Below, one piece after another: positions 10,315-20,554 of a stretch of DNA of 64,000 nt (the stretch's first letter is position 1; each line of letters opens with the position of its first letter). The stretch is from Anodontia alba (lineage: Eukaryota; Mollusca; Bivalvia; Lucinida; Lucinidae), in NCBI GenBank assembly GCA_964016985.1, contig OZ024836.1:40358803-40422802 (forward strand), given 5' to 3'. The notes under the pieces were generated by a model that worked only from the letters and a program-made list of their open reading frames with translations, had not been told where the DNA came from and searched no databases. Both the position numbers and the translations under genes were made by a program.

Positions 10315-10481
10315 CTTGTCTTGCTGAATAAATTAAGATGCCATGCCCACTTCCAATTTTAAGCCAGTCAGATTTCTTGATCCAGAGTGTTGATACAAAT
10401 TTACATAATGACTTCTTCAGATGCTAACTGATCTGGATCTACACAATTTGTAAAGACAGGGTATATCTGGTTTCTGCAAGG
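10315..10481. mobile_element. Family A MITE, shortened
   Basis: TTAA at 10311-10314 and 10482-10485. Starts CTTGTCTTGCTGAATAAAT in reverse orientation. The left half of the core is deleted (GACTTCTTCAGATGC remains). Confidence 0.75.
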
Positions 10482-10711
10482 TTAAGACCTCTGATTATTT
10501 TCTTAACCTCATGGTGATGATGATGACAGTATTATTACCTATTTAATAAATAAACACATGATTTTTTTTTTTTTTTTTTTTTTGTTCATGTAAAACTTTT
10601 TTTTAAAACTTTCAGACATTTTACTGATTTATTTTGGCCACTGGGATACCCCTGCCACTAGAATATTTTCTTTTATATTTCAACTAGTACTGCAATGATA
10701 ATCATTATTAA

Positions 10712-10903
10712 CCCTTGTCCTGCTGATATACCCTGTCTTTGCAAACAGTGTAGATCCAGATCAGTTGGCTTTTGAAGAAGCCAACTGATCTGGATCTGCA
10801 CTGTTTGACATTAAGTATATGAATTTATAGCAACAATCCAGATCAAGTAAAGCTGTAAATTAGAAGTGGGTGTGACATCTTAGTTTATTCAGCAGGACAA
10901 GGG
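10712..10903. mobile_element. Family A MITE, complete
   Basis: TTAA at 10708-10711 and 10904-10907. Left end CCCTTGTCCTGCTGA, right end CAGCAGGACAAGGG, both intact. The central stem GGCTTTTGAAGAAGCC is almost perfect. Lacks the ATTGG motif found in most copies. Confidence 0.9.
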
Positions 10904-11172
10904 TTAATTTGACTGTTCTGTTTTCTACTTTGTTGAGGTTCTGTAATTCAACTTCCACTGATCTGTGCAGCTTTCTAGTAGAATTTTCTCAAGTTCCAAT
11001 GAACTTGAAGAACCAATAGTGCTACTCTGACTTCCAGTGAAATGTCATTGATTTTTTACCTGTAAATAGGAGTGGTAATAGTCAGTCTATTCCAATCAGT
11101 CTTTGGTTCAGATTAAACGTTTCAGGTTGAATTTAAAAGAAATATTAAGGCAGCACTACCCTATGTATTAAT

Positions 11173-11764
11173 GGCCGGTCTCGGTGGCTCAGTTGGATCC
11201 ATGTCTTACTGGTGATTAGGAGATCGTGGGTTCGATCCCCGCCAGGTCCAAGAAACATTTTTTCATGGATTGATCATGAAATATTTTCCATTACGTAAAC
11301 ACGCCTATTCAAAGATATTGAAAATTTTACCACCAAAAAATGAAAATTTTCAGATAAAAAATTCAGATATTTTTCATATTTCTGATCAAAACATAGATTG
11401 TGGGTACTCGTTAGAACCGCCTCGCCGAGGCAGTTCTAACAAGTACCCACAATCTATGTTTTTAAGCAGAAATAAGAAAATTAATGTATACCCCTGTAAA
11501 CCCCAGTTTTACTATATAAAAGTGGGGTATTAGGGGGTCAGAATTATATAGGCGTGTTCTCGTGATGCTACGATCATTCTCTCTCTTCCACTAATTCAAG
11601 AAGGGCAGTTGTCAGTTTCTGGCGAAAGAATGTGCACAAAATACCTGTTAACATCTTGGAGAACTGAGCCTGCCAGGAAAAGTGAGGTCAGGTAAACTGA
11701 CCTGCTTGACATGACCCTAATGGGTTGACTGGACCATAACACCTCAACTCAGTCAATCAATCAT
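11173..11764 (+). mobile_element. tRNA-derived SINE interrupted by an M3 MITE
   Basis: The head has an A-box-like GGTGGCTCAGTTGG and a B box GGGTTCGATCCCC. The body resumes after the insertion with TCATTCTCTCTCTTCC, AAGAATGTGCACA and the tail GGGTTGACTGGACC...CCTCAACTC followed by AATCAATCA. Same family as 50848. Pol III transcription is expected from the family, not shown. Confidence 0.85.
11296..11568. mobile_element. Family M3 MITE inside the SINE
   Basis: Ends TAAACACGCCTATTC and TATAGGCGTGTT, flanked by TACG on both sides (11292-11295, 11569-11572), the likely 4-bp target duplication; uninterrupted SINE copies have a single TACGG there. M core at the centre. Confidence 0.85.
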
Positions 11765-11807
11765 TTACCCTCTGTAATTGACAGGGATTTGTATTTGTAA
11801 TACTATA

Positions 11808-13327
11808 CTACTCAAAGTTTGCTAAGGATCACATTTTATAATGCCTACTACTTTTAATAGATTGAAACGACATGAGAAATTAGATCATTTTTGGAAGCGT
11901 TATTCATTTAAGAATTCATTTTTAATAAAGTAATGGCCAAGTAAGTGTTCATTGATGCGTGAATATGGCGGATGGAACGTAAGGGTCGAAAATCAACATT
12001 TTTAGGATTGCTGGCGGAAATCTGAAAATCAGGAAAATCACTAGTCTGTGAGTTGCATGCTACCGGTAAGTCTACAGAGCTTATGCTGAGGAAGCTGGGC
12101 CCACTCCTCAATGAGAGCCTCTCTGAGCTCCCGGACAGTTGCTGGTTGGACCTGGCGAGAAGAAATGGCTTTCTGCAGCATATCCCATACATGTTCTATG
12201 GGATTTAAATCAGGGGATCTCACTGGCCAATCCAATTGCACAACTGCAGTTTGCTAAAGGTACCGGTTGGTGATGCGGGCCCCATGTGCACGGGCATTAT
12301 TATCATTCATCAGAATGAAATCAGGACCTATAGCACCTGCATATGGGCGAACATGAACATCCAAAATTTCATTGACGTACCTCTCTGCCGTCAGTGTGCC
12401 GTTATCGATGACATGCAGGTCCGTTTTCCCCTGAGCGCTAATTCCCGCCCGCACCATAACTGAACCCCCGCCATAGCGATCATGCTCTGCAATACAAACT
12501 TCAGCAAAACATTCATTTCGCATCCTCCAGACCCTAGCCCGCCTGTCAGTGAAGTCCACACAAAACCTGGACTCATCAGTGAAAAGAATGGGGGTCCAGT
12601 CATTAAGGGCCCATGTAACATGATCTTGTGCCCATTCTAAACGCTCCTGAACATGGTGTCGTGTCAATGGGATGCGTATTGCAGGTCATTGTGACCTCAA
12701 GCCAGCTTCATGCAACCGATTTCTAATGGTCTGCGTACTTAAATGAACACCTGTAGTGTTCTGCAATTCGCTACATAACATTGTTGCGTTGTTGAACTGG
12801 TGACGTCGGGCTTGTAGAGCGACAAATCGGTCTTGAGCTTGAGTTGTTGAGCGTTCACAACCTCCGGCATGCTGATGCATTACGTTTCCAGTCAGATGGA
12901 ATCGAGTCCACATTCTTGAGACAACGCTCTGGGACACCCCAAGAACACGAGCAACCTCCTTCTGTGACAACCCAGCCTCAAGCATTCCAGTGCCCCTATT
13001 CATCTCTTCTTCGCTTAGACGACGCCTAACTTGTCAGTCTGCCATACCTTACGTTAAATTTGATCAAAATTTGACGATAACACAAGCAAAACCTTGTTTC
13101 AGGTACACATGCACATGAAGGCAAATGTCCATAAATCAACGATTTTCACGGGTAGGCCTCTTCCCATGCTTCTCGTGCAAAATGTACATGTCAAATCAAT
13201 AAATGCATTACAAGTTTATGAGACCCGAACATCGATTTACCTTTAGTAGCAATTTGATTATATATGGTGATAATAGGAACAAAATATCTGACGTCAAAAA
13301 AAGTGATCCTTAGCAAACTTTGAGTAG
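11808..13327 (-). mobile_element. Tc1-like transposon, full length, inactive
   Basis: 1520 bp with terminal inverted repeats CTACTCAAAGTTTGCTAAGG at both ends, extending through ATCAC, and TA target duplication (11806-11807, 13328-13329). It carries one transposase frame on the minus strand, broken by stop codons (12041-13045). The size, single gene and TA target fit the Tc1/mariner superfamily. The ends look intact, so mobilisation by a related active transposase is conceivable (inference). Confidence 0.93.
12041..13045 (-). pseudogene. Tc1-like transposase, in-frame nonsense mutations
   Basis: Read on the minus strand from ATG 13043-13045, one frame continues for about 334 codons but has three internal stops: TGA at codon 4, TGA at 12686-12688 and TAG at 12254-12256. 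The N-terminal part has a helix-turn-helix (LSQKEVARVLGVSQSVVSR). The DDE catalytic domain shows FTDESRF, then LMNDNNARAH, then SPDLNPIEHVWD. The family norm is DDNAR; here one extra Asn codon (AAT slippage) sits at the second catalytic Asp, so the D-to-E spacing is 35 residues instead of 34. The last residues (SMQLTD) diverge from the family, and another frame continues for about 45 codons, suggesting a 3' frameshift. All three stops are explicable as C-to-T changes. Non-functional. Confidence 0.92.
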
Positions 13328-13329
13328 TA

Positions 13330-13432
13330 TATATTGGACCTATTACTGCACTGTGCCCTTTGGTTTTCCAAAATTACTGAAAAAACGAAGTTAAATATCC
13401 ATCTAATAATTAAGGGCACTCTTAAAGAAAGA
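13330..13432. mobile_element. Family M4 left-arm fragment
   Basis: TATTGGACCTATTACTGCAC then TTTTCCAAAATTACTG resembles the M4 left arm. It directly abuts the Tc1 right end, so Tc1 probably landed in or near an M4 copy. Confidence 0.5.
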
Positions 13433-13433
13433 T

Positions 13434-13655
13434 CAGGCAAGGCCTGCTGTCCTTGCAGCAGGTAAGGATAGAGGGGGAATGATGTAATTTCTTCTGTTCC
13501 TTCACTTTCTTTCATTTCCCTTTTTCTTCCCTATCCCGCTTTTTCATCTCCTCTACCAACTATCTCTCTATCTCTTTTCTCCCTTTCTCTGGGAGACAAC
13601 TCAAAATTTTTGACCCACTAGGGTTGACGTGTTGTCAAACCCCAACACAATCTAT
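13434..13655 (+). mobile_element. Pyrimidine-rich short interspersed repeat (type S2)
   Basis: AGGCAAGGCCTGCTGTCC, then a C/T-rich tract, CTCTGGGAGAC, GGGTTGACGTGTTGTC and a tail ending AAACCCCAACACAATC. Copies at 34412 and 55171 share the same tail, as expected of a SINE with a LINE-derived 3' end (inference). No tRNA head is visible. Confidence 0.7.
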
Positions 13656-13721
13656 CAATAAAGAAGATCACAGAGGACTTATTGATGAGCAGCATATTTA
13701 ATGATGCTCATGCATCTTTTG

Positions 13722-14170
13722 TACCCAGTCACACCATAGTGGAGGGGTATTATGGTTTCACGTTGGTCATCCGTGTGTCCATCCTTCTGTCTGTCATATG
13801 TCCATCCGCCCATTGGTATTTTTTTGTTTCTGGACGATAACTTGAATAAAATTTCAATTGATTTTCGCCAAACTTGGTATGTGCATTGATATTGTGGAGA
13901 CCTGGTTTGGGATTGCGAATGGGCAAGTTTCGTCAATTTTTGATAGAGTTATCTGCCCAAGACATGCCTGTATTTTCATTTCCAGACGATGACTTGAGTA
14001 AATATCAATGGATTTTCGCCAAACTTGGTATGTGCCTTGATATTGTGGAGTTCTTATTTGGGATTGCTAATGGTCAAATTTTGTTAACTGCCCGAGACAT
14101 GGCCATATTTTCGTTTCCGGACAATAACTTGAGTAAATGTTAATGGATTTTCACCAAACTGGTCGGGTAT
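13722..14170 (+). repeat. Hairpin-headed tandem array, three units of about 135-151 bp
   Basis: Head GTGGAGGGGTATTATGG with GTCC/CCATCC runs, then repeated blocks GATTTTCGCCAAACTTGGTA (13862, 14013, 14148), GTTTC(T/C)GGAC and TGGGATTGC. The 89-codon frame here is a repeat by-product. Confidence 0.75.
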
Positions 14171-14659
14171 ATACTTGCGGTGCTCTTATTTACCGATTTT
14201 CCTTATACAAGCATAGTGGACTGTGAGCATATATGGGTATGTGCAGTAATTAGGCTATATACGGTAATAGCAAATGGTCAGATTAAACACTCATGAAAAA
14301 TATATGTTACGGATGTTCTTAAGTATTGCGTTACAAAATCATTTCCATTGAGAACCCACAACAAAATATTTTTGTTGAGAAATAAGAAAAACTTTCAGTA
14401 CTTTTTTGGTTGTTTAAGGGTATCTCTAGATAGGGCTTTTTTTTTTCGACCAAAATGTAGATATTTTGTCATAAACTCAATGAAAACATATGTTGTGGTA
14501 CTCATTAGAAGTGCCTCATAGAGGCACTTCTGATGAATACTTACAACACATGTTTTTGTACCCCTCTCTCCCACTTGTCTGGAGCTATATGTCTCTTACC
14601 TCTTAGCTATATGGCATCTGACAGTTCTTGGAAGGTCAGCAGTTTTTCAAGTCTCTTAA
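14171..14659. mobile_element. M-family fragments
   Basis: An M4 right-end fragment (GTATGTGCAGTAATTAGG, about 14234-14275), a half M5 copy (14336-14430) and a nearly full M5 copy (14440-14600, hairpin GTGCCTCATAGAGGCAC). Confidence 0.65.
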
Positions 14660-14862
14660 CCCTTGTCATGCTGAATAAATTAAGATGCCATGCCCACTTC
14701 TGATTTCCAGCCAATCAGATTACTTGATCCTGGTTTTTGTTAGAAATTCACATATTTAATGACAAACAGTGCAGATCCAGATCAGTTGGCTTCTTCAGAA
14801 GCCAGCTGATCTGGATCTACACTGTTTGCTTAGACGGCATGTCGTGTTCAGCAGGAGAAGGG
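14660..14862. mobile_element. Family A MITE, complete, reverse orientation
   Basis: TTAA at 14656-14659 and 14863-14866. Ends CCCTTGTCATGCTGAA and TTCAGCAGGAGAAGGG. Contains CAGCCAATCAG and the core stem GGCTTCTTCAGAAGCC. Its right TTAA also serves as the left TTAA of the next element. Confidence 0.9.
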
Positions 14863-14866
14863 TTAA

Positions 14867-15062
14867 TTCTTAGCATGCTGGATAAAAATTTCCGCAGACA
14901 TCATTTTGAAATAGTGTTCCTTATAAATAAGTCTTGACTTTTCATTTGAATCGTCTGCCAAGCAGACGAGTTACATGAAATGTCAGCAAGACTTATTTTC
15001 TTTAAAAAAAAGAAAAAAGATCATAATGTCGTCTGCTGCAGTTGTGATTGGCACTTCAAAGG
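14867..15062. mobile_element. G/H hybrid MITE
   Basis: Left half is G (TTCTTAGCATGCTGGAT), right half is H (CTGCAGTTGTGATTGGCACT). Central stem CGTCTGCCAAGCAGACG. TTAA at both sides (14863-14866 shared with the A copy, 15063-15066). Confidence 0.8.
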
Positions 15063-16135
15063 TTAACATCTATTTCTGCTGCCACTTAATAGAATGATCT
15101 CTTGTCTTTTCTAATCTTATTGATCAAAGCAGGAACTATCCCACTTATTGACTTGGGATAAAAATTGTCTGTCAGGTTTTATAGTGTTTGCGGCATAGGG
15201 CCAACTTCTTAGCTCCAGAAGCTTTCATGACAACAGATGAAAAAAGGATTCAGAGAATAACTAGGTTTTTTTTTTGTTTTTGTGGGGAAGGTGGTGGGGG
15301 GAGTGGGGGAGGGGATTTTTGCACTAGAACAATTAGAACAGTTCTTGAACAGTTCCTAACACTTCCTCTGGCTATTTTTTGAACAAGTGTTCCTGAAATG
15401 TTCTTCAACATCTTTAAGAACTATTCATGGATCAAGAAGTTATATAAATATCCTTTAAAGGTTCTTGAACAAGTTTAGCACATATCTAGAATGTCCAAAT
15501 AAAGATAATACTTAACATATTGAGCCCCAGGACATGAATATATCAAGTATATGAAGGGAAGCAACTCAAGAGAATAATGATAAAACCAATAAAATCAATA
15601 ATTTCCCTTGTTCAGTTTTTCTCATGCTGACTTACTCATCTCCGGGATCTCATTTATTAGAATCATTCAAAAGGTGTCATTTGAGATCCCATAACATGTT
15701 TTATGGGGATTCAATAAAAGACTACCTGTAATGCTCAGATTATCTGGCTGGAGTCCTGTGAAATTGCTTGCTAAGCAAAATCTGAGAGAATACAGCTCTT
15801 CCAAACATTACCTTACCTAAATTTATTAAGCATTATTATGCAACACTTAAATTGAAATCTAAAAAATACACTGCCTGATCAAGGTCTGCTCTGTTTGCCA
15901 GTCAGTCAGCGATGTTTACATTACATCCCAAAATTGTCAAATATACTTGTTCAAATTTTAGGATAATGCAGTAAAATTTTAATATGCTCAAGTATTTAGG
16001 GAAAATATGATACATATCATGTATCGGTGAAAGCGAAATTAATCTGAGCCTGCAATGTTTGCATATGGCATATAAAGCAGGTTTTGTCATCTTGATTATG
16101 ACTCATAGCTCCAGACAAAGTTCTCGTTTTGAACC
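15063..16135. other. Unassigned spacer, no gene seen
   Basis: Mostly unique AT-rich sequence. GAACAGTTCTTGAACAGTTC-type short repeats at 15330-15480 and a G-rich patch at 15285-15316. Faint F or C core remnant (CTGATCAAGGTCTGC...GTTTGCC) at about 15875-15900. Confidence 0.45.
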
Positions 16136-16139
16136 GAAA

Positions 16140-16426
16140 AGTGTTGATATTTTTCTTATTTCTCCACAAAAGCATATGTTATGGGTACTCATTAGAAGCC
16201 CCTCGGCAAGGTACTTCTAAATTGACATTTTTCTTAATTCTCCACAAAAGCATATATTATGGGTACTCATTAGAAGCCCCTTGGTGAGACACTTCTAAAT
16301 TGACAATATTTTCCTTACTATTTCCAGAAGAAAAGGCTTTGATATCTATACAGTTTCCTGGGAAAAATAAGAAAACTATTCCAAAATGTTGTCTACTGAA
16401 GATTTTACCCAGCATACTAAGTATTA
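16140..16426. mobile_element. Two tandem half M5 copies and a half G copy
   Basis: TTTTTCTTA(A/T)TTCTCCACAAAAGCATAT through GGGTACTCATTAGAAGCCCC occurs twice, about 87 bp apart, a direct duplication. A G right half (GGGAAAAATAAGAAAACTAT ... TTTTACCCAGCATACTAAG) follows. Confidence 0.7.
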
Positions 16427-16427
16427 A

Positions 16428-16648
16428 CCCATTGTAGACTGAATAGACTCTCCCACACTATATATTGGAAGAGTTCAATTTCAATTTTAGGTATGCCCAG
16501 CTAGGAGATTTACATATTCCTAGAGGAAAATGGTTAAACTATTTGCAAACAGTGGAGACCTGATCAGACGCCGCATTCTGCGGCATCTGATCTGGGTCTG
16601 CACTGTTTGCCAATTACCCTTTTACGGGTCGGACCCGAATACAATGGG
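16428..16648. mobile_element. Family C MITE, complete
   Basis: TTAA at 16424-16427 and 16649-16652. Ends CCCATTGTAGACTG and ATACAATGGG. The core reads GCAAACAGTGGAGACCTGAT, centre CCGCATTCTGCGG, then GGTCTGCACTGTTTGCC. Confidence 0.88.
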
Positions 16649-16955
16649 TTAAACTGTTTTATATCCAAAATCATGCTATAAGGAACCCTTTCATGCAAAC
16701 AGGCTGAAACTTTTATCCCAGCGTGGTAAGCTTAGTGTTCTATATTGGTAATTAGGACTAGCTATATTAAAGTAAATATCGAGTAAATTAAAGCAAATTT
16801 CCATATAAGATTCATTTGTATTCCACTGGCTTTTGGACCTGGTCCATTTTCATCATAGAGATCTAGGTACTTTATTTTTCCTGAATATCAGGGCCCAGTT
16901 GTTCAAAACTAACAGTGTTGTTAGTTATAACTTTGATCATTAAATATGGCATATA

Positions 16956-18202
16956 CGAGGGTGAGTCAATAAGTAACCAGCCTATCCCATTTCCGATAGA
17001 CCGAGACAGTCACGATTTTCATGCTTTGTTTCAATATATGTTTTATACATGGGTACAAAATTGAACACGTATCGAGTCATTCTTTAATAAGATATTGAAT
17101 GTCAAACATGGCTAGTGATGCAAAGGCATGCTTTTCATCTAAAGTTGAGTACCTTGCTGTAATTCAGTACTTGTATTTAAAAGGTAAAACAGGCAAGGAA
17201 ATACACGGCAAGTTAGCAGATGTTTATGGGTCTTCTGCACCATCTTATGCTCAGGTTAAATTCTGGGTAGGGGAATTCAAACGCGGTAGAACATCTTTAG
17301 AAGATGAAGCCAGGTCTGGACGCCCACTGGATGCCACCGACGAAGAAATGTGTTAGAAAGTTCGGGATCTGGTATACTCTGATAGGCGAATTCAGGTGGA
17401 AGAAATAGCGTAGGCATTTCACATGGTAGTGTTTCAACAATCTTACATGATCGTTTAGGTATGCGCAAGCTAACAGCCCGTTGGGTCCCCTAATCCCTTA
17501 TGGCAACCAGAGCATCAGTATGCAGCATCTTGTTGAAGCGTTTTAGGTCAAAAGATGGTTTTCTTTCGTGTCTGGTGGGTTCATTATTATGAGCAAGGGA
17601 ATAAAGCTCAAGAGTCGTCAGTGGATAGGGCCTGGGTCCCTGAGGCCAAAGAAGTTCAAGACACAACCTTCTGCTGGCAAGGTGGCTGGCCACAGTATTT
17701 TGGGACGCAAAAGGCATTATTATGTTGGACTTTTTACCCAAGAGAAGTACAGTAACAGGAGTGTACTATGCAAACTTGTTAGACCAGCCGAGAACCGCCA
17801 TTTGTGAAAAACGCCGAGGTAAACTCTCTAAAGGTGTTTTGTTGCAACAGGACAATGCGAGAGTCCACACTTGCAAAGTTGCAATGGATTCTGTAGAGCG
17901 AAACGGGTATGAATTAATACCACATCCTGCCTATTCGCCTGACCTAGCTCCTAGTGACTTCTTCCTATTCCCAAACTTGAAAAAGGATATCCGTGGACTT
18001 CATTTCCAGTCAGATGGAGAAGTTGTGACGGCAGTTGAGGAGTGGGTCAATGGAAAGGACCCTGACTTTTTCAGTTCTGGGCTGATGACACTTGAACACA
18101 GTTGGTCTAAGTGCATCACACTAGAGGGCAATTACATCGAAAAAGAAGAGGTGGATCTCAACCGGAAATAAGTTAGGTTGATTACTTATTGACTCACCCT
18201 CG
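16956..18202 (+). mobile_element. mariner transposon, full length, inactive
   Basis: 1247 bp with terminal inverted repeats CGAGGGTGAGTCAATAAGTA at both ends (the ends stay matched, with two mismatches in the next 8 bases) and TA duplication (16954-16955, 18203-18204). It inserted inside the I MITE. The transposase is heavily damaged. Confidence 0.94.
17099..18171 (+). pseudogene. mariner transposase, multiple frameshifts and stops
   Basis: ATG at 17099 opens an 85-codon N-terminal piece ending in TAG, with a helix-turn-helix-like start and the YAQVKFWVGEFKRGR segment. Further pieces lie in other frames: SHGSVSTILHDRLG near 17420, a piece at 17568-17720 with RQWIGPGSLRPKKFKTQPSA, and the longest at 17722-18171. 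The last has QQDNARVH and HPAYSPDLAPSD with 34 residues between the two Asp, the D,D34D signature of mariner. Where the family has a VDETWVHYYE-type motif, this copy has only VWWVHYYE, so the first catalytic Asp is deleted. At least two stops and several frameshifts. Non-functional. Confidence 0.92.
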
Positions 18203-18355
18203 TATTTGCTGATATTTTTGCTGAAAATGTGAGTAGCTTTTGCAGCTACTCACATTTTTTCAGCAAAAGTACCTGTGAATTAGATATTGTACTTACTGGA
18301 AGAGTTAACATTTTGACACTAACGAGCTTGTTAAGCTAATGATTGCCCTGGAAAC

Positions 18356-18470
18356 TGTAACTCCTTACCATACTTGTCCTGAGATTTGAACAAGAGGAAT
18401 GATGTGTTTTAAAACTATTTGATGAGTGGCAGAGTAGAACCTGATCAGATGTTGCCAATCTGGGTTTGTC
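18356..18470. mobile_element. Family F left-half fragment
   Basis: TAACTCCTTACCATACTTGT, then GATGAGTGGCAGAG and CCTGATCAGATG. Truncated by the M3 copy downstream. Confidence 0.6.
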
Positions 18471-18486
18471 TCTTGGAATAATTAGC

Positions 18487-18763
18487 ATCAAGAAAACATG
18501 CCAATATAATTTTGACCCCCTTAAACCCCACTTTTATATAGTAAATGGTTTTACAGGAGTATACATTATTTTTCTTATTTCTGCTCAAAAACATAGATTG
18601 TGGGTACTTGTTAGAACTGCTTCTGTGAGGCGGTCTTAACAAGTACCCACAATCTATGTTTTGAGGAGAAATATGAACAATATCAGAATTTTTATCTGAA
18701 AATTTTCATTTTTTGGTGGTAAAATTTTCAGTATATTTGAATAGGCATGTTTTCATAATGGGG
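18487..18763. mobile_element. Family M3 MITE, reverse orientation
   Basis: Starts AAAACATGCCAATATAATTT, has the M core hairpin (GTGGGTACTTGTTAGAAC / TAACAAGTACCCACAATC) and ends ATTTGAATAGGCATGTTTTC, the complement of the M3 end. Confidence 0.8.
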
Positions 18764-18839
18764 TAAACAAACCTCTAGATCAGGCACTTTTATCAGCCAA
18801 TAGGTATTGATAATTTTCTTATTTTTCTCTGAAAATGTA

Positions 18840-19190
18840 TACCGTATTCTACCAGATTACCGCACATACCCCTATAAGTGCACAGTCAAGCATTTCCATA
18901 GTCTTCTGATTACAGCTAGTGTACTCATATCTACTGCTTTGTAAAGGTATATGTTGTGGGTACTCATTTGAATTGCATCGACTTGTCGATGCAATTCAAA
19001 TGTGTACCCACAACATATGCTTTTATTAAGAAAATCAGGAAAAAAAACACAAAAAACACAAAACATCGCATAAACATCATTTGATGGGTCCTTCAATTAC
19101 CCTTTTAGGTAGATACATATTTTACCTCACGATTTTCCAGTCTTTTTGAAAAACCTAAGCGCACAGTGCGGTAATTAGTTTGAATAGGGT
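18840..19190. mobile_element. Family M4 MITE, complete
   Basis: Left end TACCGTATTCTACCAGATTA, right end CAGTGCGGTAATTAGTTTGA. The centre is a near-perfect hairpin: CATTTGAATTGCATCGACTT then TGTCGATGCAATTCAAATG. Confidence 0.85.
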
Positions 19191-19309
19191 GTAATCATTA
19201 GAAGTGCCTCGACAAGTATGTTCTCATTGAGAAATAAGAAAAATATATACCTGATACTCACTCTTATCTTGATTAATGGGTAAAGAAAGTAAGATTTGTT
19301 ACCCTAAAA

Positions 19310-19517
19310 ACCCTAAGTATTGGGACAGACAGGCCTGAGCAAAAAGTGAAGAGCCAGATCAGACGCCGCAGAACATGGCACCTGATCAGGGCCTACACTG
19401 TTTGCTACTCATCAAGCAATATTTTGGACACATCAACAGGTAAGAAAATGGAATTTTCCAAATTTTCAGACAAGCGTGTTAAGGAATTGAGGTGTCCCAA
19501 TACATACTTGTAGGGTA
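19310..19517. mobile_element. Family F MITE, complete
   Basis: Left CCCTAAGTATTGGGACAGAC, core GGCCTGAGCAAAAAGTGAAG ... GGCCTACACTGTTTGC, right GTGTCCCAATACATACTTGT then AGGGTA. Confidence 0.8.
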
Positions 19518-19525
19518 AAGATGGT

Positions 19526-19655
19526 ATGTGATATTTTTCTTACTATCCATGACAAAAACTGGTTTGTGAATACTCATTAGAATTGCCTTTGACACAGTTC
19601 TAATGAATGCCCACAACAGTTCTTGCAGAAATAAGAATATTTATCTGGGTGTATG
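19526..19655. mobile_element. Family M5 MITE, diverged
   Basis: GATATTTTTCTTACTATCC ... GTGAATACTCATTAGAATTG ... TTCTAATGAATGCCCACAAC ... GCAGAAATAAGAATA. Confidence 0.65.
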
Positions 19656-19758
19656 TACAGCAATGCATTGATCTTGGCTAGTTTTTCTTGCTTTAATAAT
19701 TGATTAGTTGCTGGTATCCAAATATTTCCTGCTTCATCAGCACTTTATCTATAACCTA

Positions 19759-20168
19759 ATGTTAACGCTTACCATGCTGGGTAACAATTTCGGCAGACAA
19801 CATTTTGAAATATTTTTTTTTAATTTTTCTAATTTTTCCTGCTACATCACACTTTACCTGGCCAAAGTTCACACTTATCTTGCCAGGTAAAAATTTCCGC
19901 ATATACAACATTTTGAATTTTTTTTCCCCAAAAAATAGGCTTTGACATTCCATGCAAATTGTGTTCTAATTTCCAAGAAAATAGGCCTAGACATTTCATG
20001 CAAAAAAATTCTTATTAGGAGACAATTTTGCATGAAATGTCAAAGGAAACAATTTGCAATGAAATGTCAGATTTTTTGCATGAAATGTCTAAGCCTATTT
20101 TCTGGGAAGAAAACAAACTATTTCAAAATCACATCTGCTGAATTTTTTACCCAGCACGCTAATCATTA
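19759..20168. mobile_element. Two overlapping or tandem family G copies
   Basis: A left arm at 19759 (CTTACCATGCTGGG) and another at 19880 (CTTGCCAGGTAAAAATTTCC). The second copy reaches the right end TTTTACCCAGCACGCTAA at 20168 and has three imperfect repeats of CATGAAATGTC in its middle (20030-20090). Confidence 0.7.
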
Positions 20169-20208
20169 CTCTAAACTTGGCCCCCTTTTCAGAAAGGGGT
20201 TTATGTAA

Positions 20209-20453
20209 CTGTGCAACCTCTTTATAACACTACATGTATTGTTGGAGGCCATAGCATAAACCGTGTTAGTTAAGCAACCGTGTTAGTTAAGCAACCGTGT
20301 TATATTCAAACAAAAAAAATGTATAGATTATATTGAAAAATGACCATTTATGGTCATTTTTCAATATAATCTATACATTTTTGGGATCCATCTTTGACCA
20401 TGTTATATCCAAAACTGTGTTATAATGAACCGTGTTATAAAGAGGTTGTAGTG
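20209..20453. mobile_element. Family J pogo-like MITE
   Basis: CTGTGCAACCTCTTTATAAC ... AAAGAGGTTGTAGTG. Centre AATGACCATTTATGGTCATT with long matching arms. An 18-bp segment (CAACCGTGTTAGTTAAG) is tandemly duplicated near 20270. Confidence 0.82.
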
Positions 20454-20554
20454 TACATCTAATAACACTTCACAGAACAAACATGATTAGTGTGATCATG
20501 TAAAAAAATCAAATCATTTATATCTAGCAGGGTACTTTTTCCATGTTCACTGAA

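Larger units (their letters stand above)
16891..18350. mobile_element. Family I MITE split by a mariner
   Basis: Left end GGGCCCAGTTGTTCAAAAC at 16891; the remainder, with GTGAGTAGCTTTTGCAGCTA and a degraded right end near 18350, resumes after the mariner at 16956-18202. Without the insert it is about 213 bp. Confidence 0.8.

Noticed and set aside
11173..11250. tRNA gene at the SINE head
   Set aside because: Same head occurs at 50848 attached to the same 3' body with target duplication, so it is part of a SINE.
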